This document shows, piece after piece, positions 1-10,580 of a stretch of DNA of 64,000 bases. The DNA is from Scilla litardierei (Eukaryota; Streptophyta; Magnoliopsida; Asparagales; Asparagaceae), in NCBI GenBank assembly GCA_030789695.1, contig CM061142.1, positions 796,441,258 through 796,505,257 on the forward strand, read 5' to 3'. A program made the position numbers and the translations under genes. How positions within the stretch are numbered: position 1 is the first letter of the stretch; each line of letters opens with the position of its first letter. The notes under the pieces were generated by a model that saw only the letters and a list, made by a program, of their open reading frames with translations, did no database searches and was not told the origin of the DNA.

Positions 1-1177
1 TTTTCATGAAGTGAGCAAAGCTCCTTATATGCACCCCTATAGTCCATATCTTAATCATAACTAGACAATGTATCATCTTCACTAAATGATGAATGATGAA
101 GTGAGTTAACCTAAGAGGATGTGGAAGCTAAGAAGCACATGTGAGTTGACTCTCTTCTATCTCTTTTGGGGTCAGATGAGGATGACAATTCGTCGAAGCT
201 CGAGTCATTACTTTGGTCAAATGATACATATGCTTCCTTTCTCAGTTGTCGAAGCTTGTTTCTTCTATCATTCTTTCTCTCACTGTTGTCTCTGCTTTTG
301 CCACAATCTTTGGTATCTCTGTTGCTCTTCTCTAATGTACAATCTCTTTTTACGTGTCATGGTTTGTTACAGCCAAAACAGATAATATTGTTAGTAGAAC
401 AAAACGATCGTTTACCATACTTACTTGAGTTGAAGTCCTTGAAACCTTTCGAGATGAATGCAATATGTTCTTCTCTGTCAGTGTAGTTTGAGTTTTCTTC
501 GTTGACATTGAATGCTAGGTTCTTTTTCTTTGGCTTTTCTTCTGCCTTCTTATCTTTTTCGAGTTCAATCTCATATGCCATATGATTTCTTATCAGCTCT
601 TCAAGAGTGAGGTCACTTATATTATGAGCTTCTCGAATGGCTGTTGTCTTTTCTTTCCATTCGGGTCTGAGCGATCTCAAGATCTTCATTACCTGATCGG
701 ACTCAGATACCTTTTTCCCTAGCCCTGCAAGCTCTTTGGTTATATTAGTTAAGCGAATGTTCAGATCCCTGATAGATTAGATCTCTTCCATTTTAAAACG
801 TTCAAATTTAGAATTAAGCAGATTAATGCGAGACTCTTTTACCTTGGTCGTTCCCTCATGACTTACCTCAAATTGTGCCAGATCTGATGGGCAGTCACAC
901 ACTGGGAGATTCGGTTGAATTCGGATCCGATTACAACACAAAATAAAGAGTTCATTGCTTTGGCATTTAGGTTGCCTGCTTTCTTCTCTTCTGCAACCCA
1001 TTTCTCCATCTCGGTGATCGGCGTTGTGTATTTATTCTTCTTGATTGTCCAAACGTTTATATCAACTGACTAGAGATGTATCATCATACAGATCTTCCAG
1101 TTGGCATAGTTTGTGCAGTCAAAGAGAGGTGGTCAAAGAGTGTTAAGTCGTTCATTGTGGAAAAAAGTTGATGCCAT
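1..1177 (-). pseudogene. SIRE-like Copia gag remnant (SIRE-1), cut by left edge
   Basis: Reading leftward from the LTR at 1203-3001, the first ATG is at 1177-1175. Several frames together spell a Copia gag of the UBN2/gag-polypeptide type. At 777-1001 there is a stretch like the family's 'HEGT..VKESRIN' helix with a KMEE tail. At 357-689 there is a second helical segment with Lys/Glu-rich linker. A zinc-knuckle start (CFGCNKP) follows near 357. The pieces lie in different frames and contain stops, so the gene is dead. The rest of the element lies beyond position 1. The family assignment rests on these motifs and on the matching gag of SIRE-2 in the same window. Confidence 0.75.
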
Positions 1178-1184
1178 CGATTAA

Positions 1185-1200
1185 CCTTGCACTGATACCA
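1185..1200 (-). other. Primer binding site of SIRE-1
   Basis: On the minus strand the sequence two bases after the LTR reads TGGTATCAGTGCAAGG. This is one base away from the usual plant Copia site TGGTATCAGAGC, which pairs with the 3' end of initiator tRNA-Met. It fixes the element's orientation and the inner border of its 5' LTR. Confidence 0.8.
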
Positions 1201-1654
1201 AGTGTTGGATCGTGTGGATGGGAAACAACACTAGAAGGGGGGTTGAATAGTGTTGTATGAATAAAACTTTTTCGACAATACTTAATACAATACTAACTTC
1301 CCTTCCAATGTTGCCTAAGGAACCAAGTGGAGTGATCTACGCTTGGTCCTTAATCAATACGATGATCTCAAAATATAAACAATAAAGATCAAAAAGAGTA
1401 ATTGCAACAAAATAGATCTCACATCGGAATATAAACAATCTTTGCAATAACAATATTATTAACAAATGATTACAAATGATATATACTTGAATAATGAACA
1501 AGTTAGTACAAAGCAAATAATAATAACGAGATAATCATAGAAACTCACATAGAGAGACAATAGATTTATCCTAGTTCCCCACAACCTGGGTACGTCCAGT
1601 CCTCCGACCGTCACAGATCGAGATTTAGTACAATATTGCCTTAGCAATACAATT

Positions 1655-1795
1655 ACCTAGCTTCACTCGCTAGGATTTCCAATGACCTAGTTCCACCACT
1701 AGGATTTCCAACCACCTAGTCTCAACTAGGATTTCCAACCACCTAGTCTCAACTAGGATTTACACCACTTAGCCTTTGCTAGGATTTCCAACGCC
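1655..1795. repeat. About 30-bp tandem repeat in SIRE-1 LTR
   Basis: About five units share the pattern CCTAG-(short loop)-CTAGGATTTCCAA. Each unit is itself a small inverted repeat, CCTAG facing CTAGG. Comparable hairpin-rich short arrays occur at the same relative position in the solo LTR (10005-10290), so this is a structural trait of these LTRs downstream of the promoter. Confidence 0.8.
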
Positions 1796-2227
1796 CTTAC
1801 CACTAAGGGACTACAAGTAAAAAATCGAAATCCAATTCAACACAATAATTAGTGGGATTGGTTTACACCCAACAATTTTATAGCCAAGATGAATTTGCAA
1901 TTGTGCTTCTAAGTGGCTAAAGAATTTAAATTGTTCTTTGATCACACAAATATGAAATGATTCGATGTGATCAAGAACTTTGTTGTTTTCAAAAATCCTT
2001 TAAGAATATGAAAATGAGAGTAGAAGATTTTGAAAAACCAATTTATAATAGCCAAAAAATAATGATCTTAAAAAGGATTTAGAAAGAAAATAAAATAAGA
2101 TCAGAGATTTGAAAACTGTTTGGCTATGAAGAACTTGAGAGCGATGAGAACTTTGAATTGCTTGAGAGAATTATAATTTTGCTCAATAATGAAATTGGTT
2201 AATTGAAAAGAGATCTCAAATGTTCTC

Positions 2228-2235
2228 TATTTATA
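2228..2235 (-). promoter_or_regulatory. TATA box of SIRE-1 LTR
   Basis: The minus strand reads TATAAATA within CTCTATAAATAGAG. About 105-250 bp upstream (2340-2480) there are four copies of a TAGTCGACTCC-like palindrome, some imperfect. The order motif cluster, TATA box, tandem repeats, primer site matches a U3-R-U5 layout on the minus strand. Confidence 0.6.
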
Positions 2236-3001
2236 GAGCTAAAATAAGATTTGAATTAATTCAAATGAAAGTTGACTTTAGCCCAACAATCAAGCTAGGA
2301 ATAAATGAGAGAGGAAGTCAAGGGAATCTGCTCGAACACAGCTGGTAGTCGACTCCCAAAGGAGGTAGTCGACGCCGAGAGATTTTTCAAGGAAAACTTT
2401 GTACAGCTGGTAGTCGACTCCCACCTTTCATAGTCAACTCCCAGATCAAATTTTGGGGAAGATCAGATAATCAACTACTGATTGTTTGGAGGTTGACTAC
2501 AAGTTTTGAAACTGAGCTCCTATGAAAAATTAAGTTCTCAAATAAGTTTAAAACAAGTTTAAAACTATTTTCGAAAATCATTTTGTGTGTGTGTGTGTGC
2601 ATAATCTTCTTAGCTTTAACATAATCCTAAGAAAAATAAAAGACAACTCACACACTAGACACTATGAAGACTTTGAAGCCACGGTTGAACTTGATGTAGT
2701 AGCATGGGCTTCACATGAATTTGAGCTCCTCTTTAGCTTGAGCTTGAGCACATTCTTTGAGCTTCATCTTGAGCTCCTCTTGTGCATGAACTGAAGCTTT
2801 AGAATGTAGACGTTGAATTGTGAGCTAAATCCATCTTCATCTTCTATAAGTGTGGTTGAAGTTCTTCTTCTCGGAGTTTGTTTTGAGCTTCACTTAACTT
2901 ATTTGCACAACCTACACACTTAAGTAGTCTGATTAGCATATTAACAACATTTGGTGTGATCATAATCAAAACACTTTGGGGTGGGACTAGATTTTCCAAC
3001 A

Positions 3002-4191
3002 CAACGATCGTGTATCTTGGTCGGGCTGCAAAGAGGTTGGCACATTCGTTCATGTAACCGAGCAGCCCGCGAGGGTAAAGATTGGGCATCCCAATCATGT
3101 TGCTCTATCGACCTGCTAAGGGTTGGCCCTTCTGTTCATGTAGCTGAGCAACCTGTGAGGGTAAAGATTCATCATCCCCGATCGTATAGCTCGGTCGGTC
3201 AGTGAAGGGTTAGCCCTCTTGTTCGTGTACATGAGCGGCCTGTGAAGGTAAACATTGTTCATCCTCGATCGTAAAGCTTGGTCGGCCTGTAAACGATTGG
3301 TCCCTCCATTCTATTAGCCGAGAGACCTGCAAGGGTAAATATAACGCATCCTCGATCGTATAGCTCGGTCGACCGGCAAAGAGTTGGCCCTCCATTCGTA
3401 TAACCGAGCGGTTCGTGAGGGTAAATATAACTCATCCTCGATCGTATAGCTCGATCGGCTCGCGAAAGGTTGACCCTCCGTTCGTATAGCCGAGCTGCCC
3501 GCAAGGGTAAACGTAAACCGATCATATTGCTTGCTCTGCCCGCAAGGGGTTGGCCTTTCGTTCGTATAGCCGAGTGGCCCGTAAGGGTAAAAATTGGTCC
3601 CCCCTGCTCGTGTAACTCGATCAGCCCATGAAGGGGTTGGCCTCTCCGTTTATGTACCCAAGTGGGCCGTGATGGTAAAGATTGGTTATCCCTGATCGTA
3701 TAGCTCGGTCAGTCTGTGAAGGGTTAGCCCCTTCATTTGTGTAGCAGAGCAACCCACGGGGGTAAAGGTTAGACATTCCCGACCGTGTAGCTTGGTCAAT
3801 CCATGAAGGGTTAGCCCTTCTGTTCATGTAACTGAGTGGCCCGTGAGGGTAAACATAACATATCCTCGATTGTATAGCATGGACAGCCCACAAAAGGTTG
3901 TCCCCTCCGTTACTGTATCCGAGTGGCCCGCGAAGGTAAACGTAACCCATCCTCGATCGCATATCTCAGTCGACCCGTGAAGGGTTGGCCCCTCTGTTCA
4001 TGTAGCCGAGCAGTCCTCAAGTGTAAAGATTGGTCTTTTCGATCGTGTAGCTCAGTCGGCCCACGAAGGGATTGGCCCATCCGTTCGTGTGGCCGAGACC
4101 CACATGGGTAAAGATTGGTCATCTTCGATCGTATAGCTCATTCGGCCCATGAAGGATTGGCCCCTCCGTTCACGTGGCCGAGCAGCCCACG
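3002..4191 (-). repeat. About 86-bp tandem array, 3' region of G1
   Basis: The diagnostic GGGTAAA block recurs at 3073, 3159, 3246, 3333, 3419 and 3505, a period of 86-87 bp, and continues with some shorter units to about 4190 (roughly 13-14 units). Each unit also has a CGATCGTATAGCTCGGTC block and a TTCGTATAGCCGAG block. Apparent proteins here are periodic shadows of the repeat. A second piece of the same array (8984-9290) lies across the CACTA-like insertion. An array between gag/pol and the 3' LTR is a known trait of Tat/Ogre-type Gypsy elements. Confidence 0.88.
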
Positions 4192-4199
4192 AGACCACA

Positions 4200-5225
4200 A
4201 TGTATGTCTCACGTCCCCCTTCTCTCACTCTCACATCTCCTTTAGGGTTTTGCTCAGGATTGCTGGCGGGGTCTCGGGGGTTGAGGGGATCACGTCGGCC
4301 GGACGTTGCCTGGCGATTGGGATGGCTGGTAGGGTCTCACTTCCCCGAATAATTTTGGGAGAATGGGAGAGGTGGAGCTGCTTGTAGAGACCAACCCCAT
4401 GGCGATCGTGCCAGACATCGGCAGAGGAAGTTGGATTCGATTTAAACTCATCGACGATTCCTACGGGTCCCCTCCAGTGACGACGGCGAAGGACGAGGAT
4501 AGGAAGAGGAATCGGGAGGTGAAGCTGACAGCGTCGAGCGGCGGGGCCCTTGCCCTTGAGGTCCTATGCATGAAGGCGATGTTTCTAGTTAGGGTCCCTA
4601 TCACGATCACGCTCATGCTACCGGTTACCAGATTTCTCGCGAGGAGGAATCTGATAAAGAATTTTTAAGCTTTTTATGGGTTATGTGAGTCTCTCTCGCT
4701 CTGTCTCCAACGTGGTTGTTTGCGATTTGTATCGTAATTACTTGACTGATAGAGGGATGATAGTTTATATCTATGCGAATATTTACTTCAAATCTTGGGA
4801 TGAGCTTCGTGTTGAATAATCATTGAAAAGTAGGTGTAAAAGATTAAAAAAGGTGGAAAAATGTTAGGCTTGAAATGTTTGTTTCAATCATGAGGTCTTG
4901 TGAAAGAATTTGATGGCACATAGACTTGCATTATACTTTATACCATCCAATACCAATGTTTTAAAGATGATGGGAAATTACTACTGGTTTTTAATACCTT
5001 GCATCTTCTTTTGATTTATTGTTGTGATAAAAGATGGCAAAGGGGTATCTCTGTAGGCCCCGTAGGGGAACAGATGAGCGGAGAAAGTTGGATAAGCAGA
5101 GGGGAGGGCAGTGGAGAAGATGCAAAAGGACGTGGTGAAAGCCTGGGTAAGAGGGGGACTAAAGTGGCCAAGGTTCTTGAGCTCTCAAATCTGCTGAGAG
5201 CTGTGGGGAGAGCTCCATCGTAGAG
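4200..5225 (+). other. Captured gene-like segment of unknown origin
   Basis: The segment starts with a CT-rich, TTTAGGGTTTT-containing stretch typical of plant 5' leaders. GC-rich sequence follows, open from an ATG at 4363 to 4668 (101 codons), and a second purine-rich open stretch lies at 4999-5223. I do not recognise either protein. They lie upstream of the V-ATPase exon fragments but do not resemble the start of that protein as I know it, so this may be a fusion of fragments from more than one gene. Its function is unknown and it is probably not a working gene. Confidence 0.35.
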
Positions 5226-5733
5226 ATCTTTCTTCTAGTACATTATGTGCTTAACACGCTTGCTTCTTGAATCTCAATCTGAAAATTTAATCTTCTTAAT
5301 GGTTTGATTTGAATCGTGGGTCTGTCTTGAAAACTATCAATTACTGTAATATATGAATGACTGTGGATTTTATTGTGAACTATATGTATACCGGTTCAAT
5401 TTTGTGGTCACATATGCGTGAATTGCTTTTTTTTGGTTTCTACAAGACTTGCCAGAAATATCTAAGTATGCCTCGGGTATTTATTTTGTAGTGATTCATT
5501 TTGTCTCATGCGATGAAAATGTTGACGTGCATATATCCAGCACCTTTATATGAACTTTTTCTCCACAACAAATTTGTATATATATCTTATTTAATTTTGC
5601 AAATTATTCAGTATTTATGCCTATTGAGTTTTCTGTAGGTTTGTTATGTTAGATTTCCTACGATAGATCTTTAGTTTTCTGTCAGTTTACATACTTACAT
5701 TCGTTTTATTAATCTAATTCATTGTGATTACAG

Positions 5734-5793
5734 GTTTTTGAAGGAACTTCAGGCATTGATAACAAGTACACTGCCATTCAATTCATAGGGGAG
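5734..5793 (+). pseudogene. V-ATPase subunit B exon fragment 1
   Basis: A 20-codon stretch flanked by an AG acceptor and a GT donor encodes VFEGTSGIDNKYTAIQFIGE. This matches the N-terminal beta-barrel region of vacuolar H+-ATPase subunit B, the non-catalytic nucleotide-binding subunit of the V1 sector. Splice-site signals are still in place, so the fragment was copied from genomic DNA with introns rather than from mRNA. Only two exons are recognisable, so no functional subunit can be made. Confidence 0.85.
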
Positions 5794-6335
5794 GTAAAAA
5801 GCCTTTTTCTAATTTTTGTCTATACACATGCTTTCACTCTTTGATACTGTTTTTTTTTTTAACTTTTTTATGTTTAAATGTCTTTGTTCTTCATATGGGT
5901 ATGATAACTATATGAATTTTGTAATGTCTGCAGGATCAATGATGATCATAAATTCACTAAATATAAATCTTTTGTATGTTCTGTTAATCAATTCCACTCG
6001 ACTTTTAATCGTTACATTCTCTTGGTTGGATCACTCAATTATTCTTTTCTTATATTTATTGAACATTCAAACTCCATGTGCTGGTTAAATGTTTTATTTT
6101 CATGCACATTGTCTCTTCCTTGCGCTGGGATTGCTTAAAATTGTTGCAACACGACTAAGAAAGTAAAAAAAAATCACTTGACTTGAAGTTAGCATTCATC
6201 AACTTAGTAGTTGGACCATACGTCGTACCGCCTTCTGGTTATATATTTTTTATTAAAGAAGTAATCCGTATCTGTTGGGCCTTTTCCTTTATGATATTGC
6301 TAAATTCTGATTTACCTTGTAATTCATGCAAGCAG

Positions 6336-6456
6336 AGCCTGAAAACTCATGACTCATTGGATATGCTTGGATGCATCTTTAATGGTTATGTGAAGCCTAT
6401 AGATAATGGCCCACCTATTTTACCCAAGGCATACTTAGATATTTCTGGCAAGTCTG
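6336..6456 (+). pseudogene. V-ATPase subunit B exon fragment 2
   Basis: This is the next exon of the same gene, in the right order after an intron-like gap of about 540 bp. It reads LKT..SLDMLGCIFNG and PIDNGPPILPKAYLDIS, with CAG before it and GGTAAA after it. Changes at otherwise conserved places (Cys in place of the Arg of MLGRIFNG, Tyr-Val for Ser-Gly, Lys for Glu after LP) show relaxed selection. The nucleotide-binding and C-terminal exons are absent. It is a captured, decayed fragment inside the CACTA-like element. Confidence 0.87.
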
Positions 6457-8499
6457 GTAAATTTTACATTGATCTATGGTTCTGCCTTCTGGTTACACAT
6501 CTTTAATGGTTCTTTTAATTTTTGCCTTCTGGCAAGTCTTGTAAGTTAGATGTTTCTGCCTTCTGGTTACACATTTTAATGGTTCTTTTAAATTTTTTAG
6601 TGTTCTGATATTTGTAATGATAAGCTTGTGTTTTATTTAGGTATTAATTTTGTAGCTTTTAATAATGCAGTTCTTAGTTTGATTTAGTTTGTTCCTACAA
6701 TTGAGTTTCGGAAGTGTTTTAGTTTCTAGTTCATGTCTTTAGTTACAAATATTTCTATAGAACTTTGCTAATGCACAATGTTATTGTAGGTAGCCATGCA
6801 AAGTGTGCGCTCTACCATCTGAGCTACATGCCCATTGCTACCCATTTCTATATCAGGTCCATGTTCGCTAATGTAATTCTTATTTGCATTATTTCAATGT
6901 ATATATAAGTGAAATTCTGAATCTTTACTGTTTGTGTTTATTGGCCCTGTCTAAATCTAAGTTATTTGGTACAGAGCCTTTAGTACGTTGTTATAACTTA
7001 AGCCCCCACTTTCCTTTTTAGCTACTTCTCTTGTTATTATTGAACATGAAGCTGCAAGAATAACAATTTGTGTTATTTTTACAAAATAACAATTTGAGTT
7101 TGATTGTGAATGATGAAGAATTACTTTAGCTTGTCTTTCTGGTTATGTTGAATGCTGTGATGTGATGTGATCAATGTGACTCAATTCCTAGACCGCTTTT
7201 GTTGACAAACTTGTAGAATTGTTAGGCTATTAGCCAGCAATTAGTTGGATCCCCCCTCTAGTGTAGCAACTAGTGCACTTTCAGATGGATACCATTTAGT
7301 TAATCATTTGTTCTAAGGGATTTTTATATGAACATCTTCATTAAGCATCTCATTAACTTTTATATTGTATAAACATAACCCACCTGCTGATTGGGTTTAA
7401 ATTATACAATAGATGCGGCAAGTGTGTTCTTTGAATTATTGTCTGTTTACCATTTCTGAATTTTTTTCCACTTGTGGCCATTACGATATTGGCATCAGTC
7501 CGATGCCAGTCTCATGGTAGTAACAATAACAGTATTAATTTAACAGTATAAATTTAACATTTTCCCTTGATATATTACCAATTTCTCAGCTTACATCATT
7601 ATCAATGTTTGTGATCATAATGCAGAGAGCATCACAAGTATTTGGAACTGAGAGCAGTGATTGTGATGTAGGTAATCATTTTCCCCTAAAATGATACTCT
7701 ATATAAGATGTGATTCTGATGCATTCCGAAGCATGTTTAGATTAATTTCATGTATTCTGAGAATAACATGTGAAAAACATGTTCCCTTGATGTAACACTA
7801 AATTCTCAGTTACAATCTGAGCATGATTCATTGTTTGTGATGAAAATACAGATAACATAACCAGCTACAGTGCTACCATGTAAGCATGATTCATTGTTTG
7901 TGATATCTTAAAATGCAGATAGCATGACTACTCTTGTTTGTGTATGCATAAATTAAAGCAATTATAACTGAAATCAGTTGTTATTCCTATATTTTCCAGA
8001 TGATACGATTATAATTTCGGAAATTTTCTCAGATTTTCCCAATTTTATTTATTTCTTATTTTTCCTTAGGCCAACCCACTCAATCCTTATTCTTTGTTCC
8101 TTTTCTTAACTATTCTTTCTTTTTGTTTCAGGAATTGCGTATGCAAGGCTGAGAAGGTGGAGGACAGGGTGGAGATCAGCATTGAGGGTTTAATTGTTTT
8201 TTTCTCGGTGTGATGTTGAGAGCGCCGAGGGGCTGTTATGTTTAGTTAGATTGAGAGTTTATTTTTTGTATTGAGAAGGCTGAGGGGCCGTTGTGTTGAT
8301 GACTTATGTGGAAGCTTTTTGTATTGAGTGGACCGAGGGGCCTTTACGTATATGTGGAAACTTTTTGTTGGTTTGTTTATTATATTTTGTTGATGATGCT
8401 GTGTGAATTTTGATTGCACATGGATGTTTCTTGTTTTCTGTGAATTGTGAATTTTGACTGTACAATGATTTTTTAGATTTTCTATTCTTGTAAAAAAAT
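6457..8499. other. Non-coding interior of CACTA-like element
   Basis: This AT-rich, intron-like sequence includes TTGTAG/GCAG-type acceptors (for example near 7625, 7917 and 8131) next to short unrecognised stretches. The stretch at 8131-8190 has exon-like composition (CAG then a GA-rich run), but I cannot assign it. No long conserved reading frame is visible on either strand, apart from the tRNA half noted separately. Confidence 0.5.
6792..6833 (-). pseudogene. 5' half of a tRNA-Ala(UGC)-like gene
   Basis: On the minus strand the sequence starts GGGCATG, then TAGCTCAGATGGTAGAGCG, which matches the acceptor 5' strand, position 8-9 TA, D arm and box A promoter of a plant tRNA-Ala. It continues into an anticodon loop TTTGCAT with anticodon TGC. 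The match ends in the 3' half of the anticodon stem; variable loop, T arm (box B) and acceptor 3' strand are missing. It is therefore a truncated copy, not a working tRNA. Confidence 0.7.
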
Positions 8500-8983
8500 T
8501 AATAAATACATTAGCCACGGATAGTTCGTGGCTAATACACATTAGCCACGGAAGTCATCTAGGGAAATACACGTGGCTAACTTATTGTTGCCAAGGAATT
8601 TCCGTGGCATTTAAAATTACTATGGCCACGGATTCCCATGACTAATTTAAAGTAGCGACATAAATTTTTACGTGGCAAAGACGTTTTTGCCACAACAATT
8701 CCGTCGCAAATAAAATGTGTATTGCCACGGATGTCCGAGGATAATATCTTTTAGCCACGGAAACATTAGCCACGGACGTCCGTGGCTAATGTTCCATGGC
8801 TAATGTTTTTGCCACGGAATTGCTTCCATTGGCCACAGAATTTTCGCATTAACAACTACACTTTCCCCAACGAAACATTAGCCATGGAATTTCTAAGAGT
8901 CCGTGGCTAATGGCTTTTAGCAGCGGATTTCAGGGTACTAGCCACAGATTTGTCCGTGGCTAATGCACAATTTTTCAGTAGTG
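8500..8983. repeat. CACTA subterminal repeats (TTAGCCACGGA) and right terminus
   Basis: More than a dozen copies of TTAGCCACGGA or its complement TCCGTGGCTAA occur in both orientations, including back-to-back pairs such as around 8770-8800. They run up to a terminal ATTTTTCAGTAGTG. Dense short subterminal repeats in both orientations next to a CACTA end are the known transposase-binding region of En/Spm-type elements. This is the best evidence for the element class. Confidence 0.85.
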
Positions 8984-9290
8984 TGCGAGGGTAAACATTT
9001 CTCGGTCGGCCTGCAAAGGGTTGACTCTCCGTTCGTATAGCCGAGCGACCTGCTCAGGTAAAGATTGGTCATCCCCAATTGTATAACTCAGACGTCCCGT
9101 GAAGGGTTGGCCATCCGTTTGTATAGCCGAGTGGCCAGCAAGAGTAAAGAATGATCATGCTCAATCGTATAGCTCGGTCAGCCTGCGAAGGGTTTTCCCC
9201 TCTGTTCGTATAGTAGAGTGGCATGTGAGGGTAAACATGGCTCTTCCCCGATCATATAGCCTAAGCAGCTCGCAAGGGTATCACATGCGT
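8984..9290 (-). repeat. Right-hand piece of the G1 86-bp array
   Basis: It resumes the same unit as 3002-4191 (GAGGGTAAAC, then CTCGGTCGGCCTGC, then TTCGTATAGCCGAG) for about three and a half units. It then fades out near 9290. It joins the 3' end of the G1 gag region to the array. Confidence 0.85.
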
Positions 9291-9783
9291 GAAACTGAGT
9301 ACTTGGAATGAAAATTTGGTCAAAATGGGCCTCAAAAAGTACATTGGTCATGCAGTTTATTAGCTTAAGATAAAGGAAGTTTAAACAAAAAGGGAATTTT
9401 ATTCTTTGGTTCATAATAAAAAACAGAAATGCAAACATGAGGTTTATTCTGTATGGAGCTAGAGGCCTCACCTTCTGCCTTCTATACTTTCGACCAATGG
9501 GATCCTACTTGGAGGTCATTCGACAACATGTGTGATGGGCAAGTCAAGCATGGGTCATTTTCCTTTTTCCTTTCCCGTAGAGGTCCATTCAGCTGGCTTC
9601 TTTGGGAGTTGTCGACGAACCTTTTAAGATGGCCACGCTGGATCAGGGCTTGGATGTTCTTCTTTAGCATCCATCAATCATTGGTGTCGTGACTATTATC
9701 TAGATGGTACCTGTAATATTTAAGGTCATCTCGCTTATAGCACCTGCCCTTCTGCTTGGGAGGAGGTCAGTTGAAGAGTCCAT
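9291..9783 (-). pseudogene. G1 gag C-terminal segment
   Basis: Between 9482 and 9760 the minus strand encodes a decayed version of the Tat/Athila-style gag tail: a His/Asp pair region, then LKKNIQALIQRGHLKRFV, which corresponds to the family pattern 'LK..IEALIRRGYL..FV'. Stops and frame changes are present. The part from 9291 to 9470 is AT-rich and shows no domain; it links gag to the tandem array. The solo LTR at 9784 interrupts the gene here. Confidence 0.65.
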
Positions 9784-10004
9784 TGTAGGGATCGTCTAAC
9801 CCTTGCAATACTAACAACACACACTAGAGGGGGGTGAATAGTGTAATGGAAATAAAATTGTCCAATTAAAATTTAACTTGCAAATGCGGAATTATAAATG
9901 CAAGAGGAATTAAAAGGCACAATCAGTCCAAACACAAACACAAAGTTTTACACTGGTTCCTCAAACTTGGGTACATCCAGCCACACCAATATTCACTATA
10001 ATCC

Positions 10005-10290
10005 CACACAGAGAAGTGAATACAAATCTCACAAGGAGATACTCCACAAAGAGGATTTATGCCCTACACAAGGACCCAACCAATCATACACAAGGATCAA
10101 GACTCCCACACAGAGAATCACTAACTCCCACTCAGAGAATTAGGGTTAGCCCTATACTAGGACACTAGAACTCCCACAAAGAGAGTTAATTCCCACAAAG
10201 AGAATTCCCTAGTCCCACAAAGAGACAACCTCTCACAAAGAGAGAAACTCCCACATAGACAGTATCCTAATCCCACAAAGAGAAATAGGA
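10005..10290. repeat. CCCACAAAGAGA short-repeat tract in solo LTR
   Basis: About ten spaced copies of TCCCACAAAGAGA or close variants (CACACAGAGAA, CTCACAAAGAGAG) occur. They correspond in position to the CCTAG hairpin repeats of the SIRE-1 LTR. No coding potential is apparent. Confidence 0.75.
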
Positions 10291-10572
10291 AAACAAATTA
10301 CACCATGTAAAGTAAATACTCTTACCTATACCTTGAGATGCTTACTCATGAATGAATGCAAGACATGGAAGAGGATCTCCAAGTGTTGGAATATGCTTGA
10401 TAGCACTTGCATGATTTCCCTTGAGCAGGACTTCAATGCATGAAGAGAGATGAATGCTCAATAGAGGGAAATGAGGGAGCTTGAGAGTGGCTTAAAGATC
10501 TCTTGAGATTTTTTATAGAGTCAAGAGTTATCAAGTGTTGTCAAGAGTTCTCAAATGATGGCAGCACACTCA

Positions 10573-10580
10573 TATATATA
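10573..10580 (-). promoter_or_regulatory. TATA box of solo LTR with upstream AGTCGACTG cluster
   Basis: The minus strand reads TATATATA about 90 bp downstream of a cluster (10660-11185). The cluster has roughly sixteen CAGTCGACTG or CAGGCGACTG motifs, spaced mostly 20-60 bp. CAGTCGACTG is a perfect 10-bp palindrome. The cluster occupies the U3 region of the LTR. Confidence 0.6.

Larger units (their letters stand above)
1203..3001 (-). mobile_element. 5' LTR of SIRE-1 (SIRE-like Copia)
   Basis: This 1.8-kb LTR is bounded by the inverted ends TGTTGGA and TCCAACA. Near its inner edge it carries the AGGGGGG-TTGAATAG motif that also occurs at the same place in the solo LTR and in the SIRE-2 LTRs. 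Inside lie a short tandem repeat (1655-1795), a TATA box (2228-2235) and a cluster of AGTCGAC motifs (2340-2480). The second LTR is outside the window, so no target duplication can be checked. The element inserted into the 86-bp repeat array of G1, which resumes at 3002. Confidence 0.85.
4192..8983. mobile_element. CACTA-like element with captured gene fragments (left end not canonical)
   Basis: The right end is clear: on the minus strand the element opens with CACTACTGAAAAATTGTGC, a typical CACTA/En-Spm terminus, followed by many subterminal TTAGCCACGGA repeats (8500-8983). The G1 array is interrupted at 4191 and resumes at 8984, which sets the outer borders. The left border has no matching CACTA terminus, so that end has been lost or replaced. 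The interior holds a plant-gene-like leader, exon fragments of V-ATPase subunit B and a tRNA half. No transposase is visible, so it could only move using a transposase supplied elsewhere. Confidence 0.65.

Noticed and set aside
3259..4122. Series of 60-113-codon frames with a repeating peptide in the 86-bp array
   Set aside because: 86 is not a multiple of three, the frames are periodic products of the DNA repeat, and stops and shifts occur between units.
3002..4191. CRISPR-like array
   Set aside because: Units are contiguous 86-bp tandem copies without unique spacers, in a plant retroelement setting with no cas genes.
5816..6088. 90-codon plus-strand frame between the V-ATPase exon fragments
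   Set aside because: It lies in AT-rich intron-like sequence between two exons and encodes a hydrophobic low-complexity string.
8131..8240. Last coding exon of the V-ATPase B fragment
   Set aside because: The short open stretch after CAG does not match any part of V-ATPase B that I know, so it is left as unassigned.
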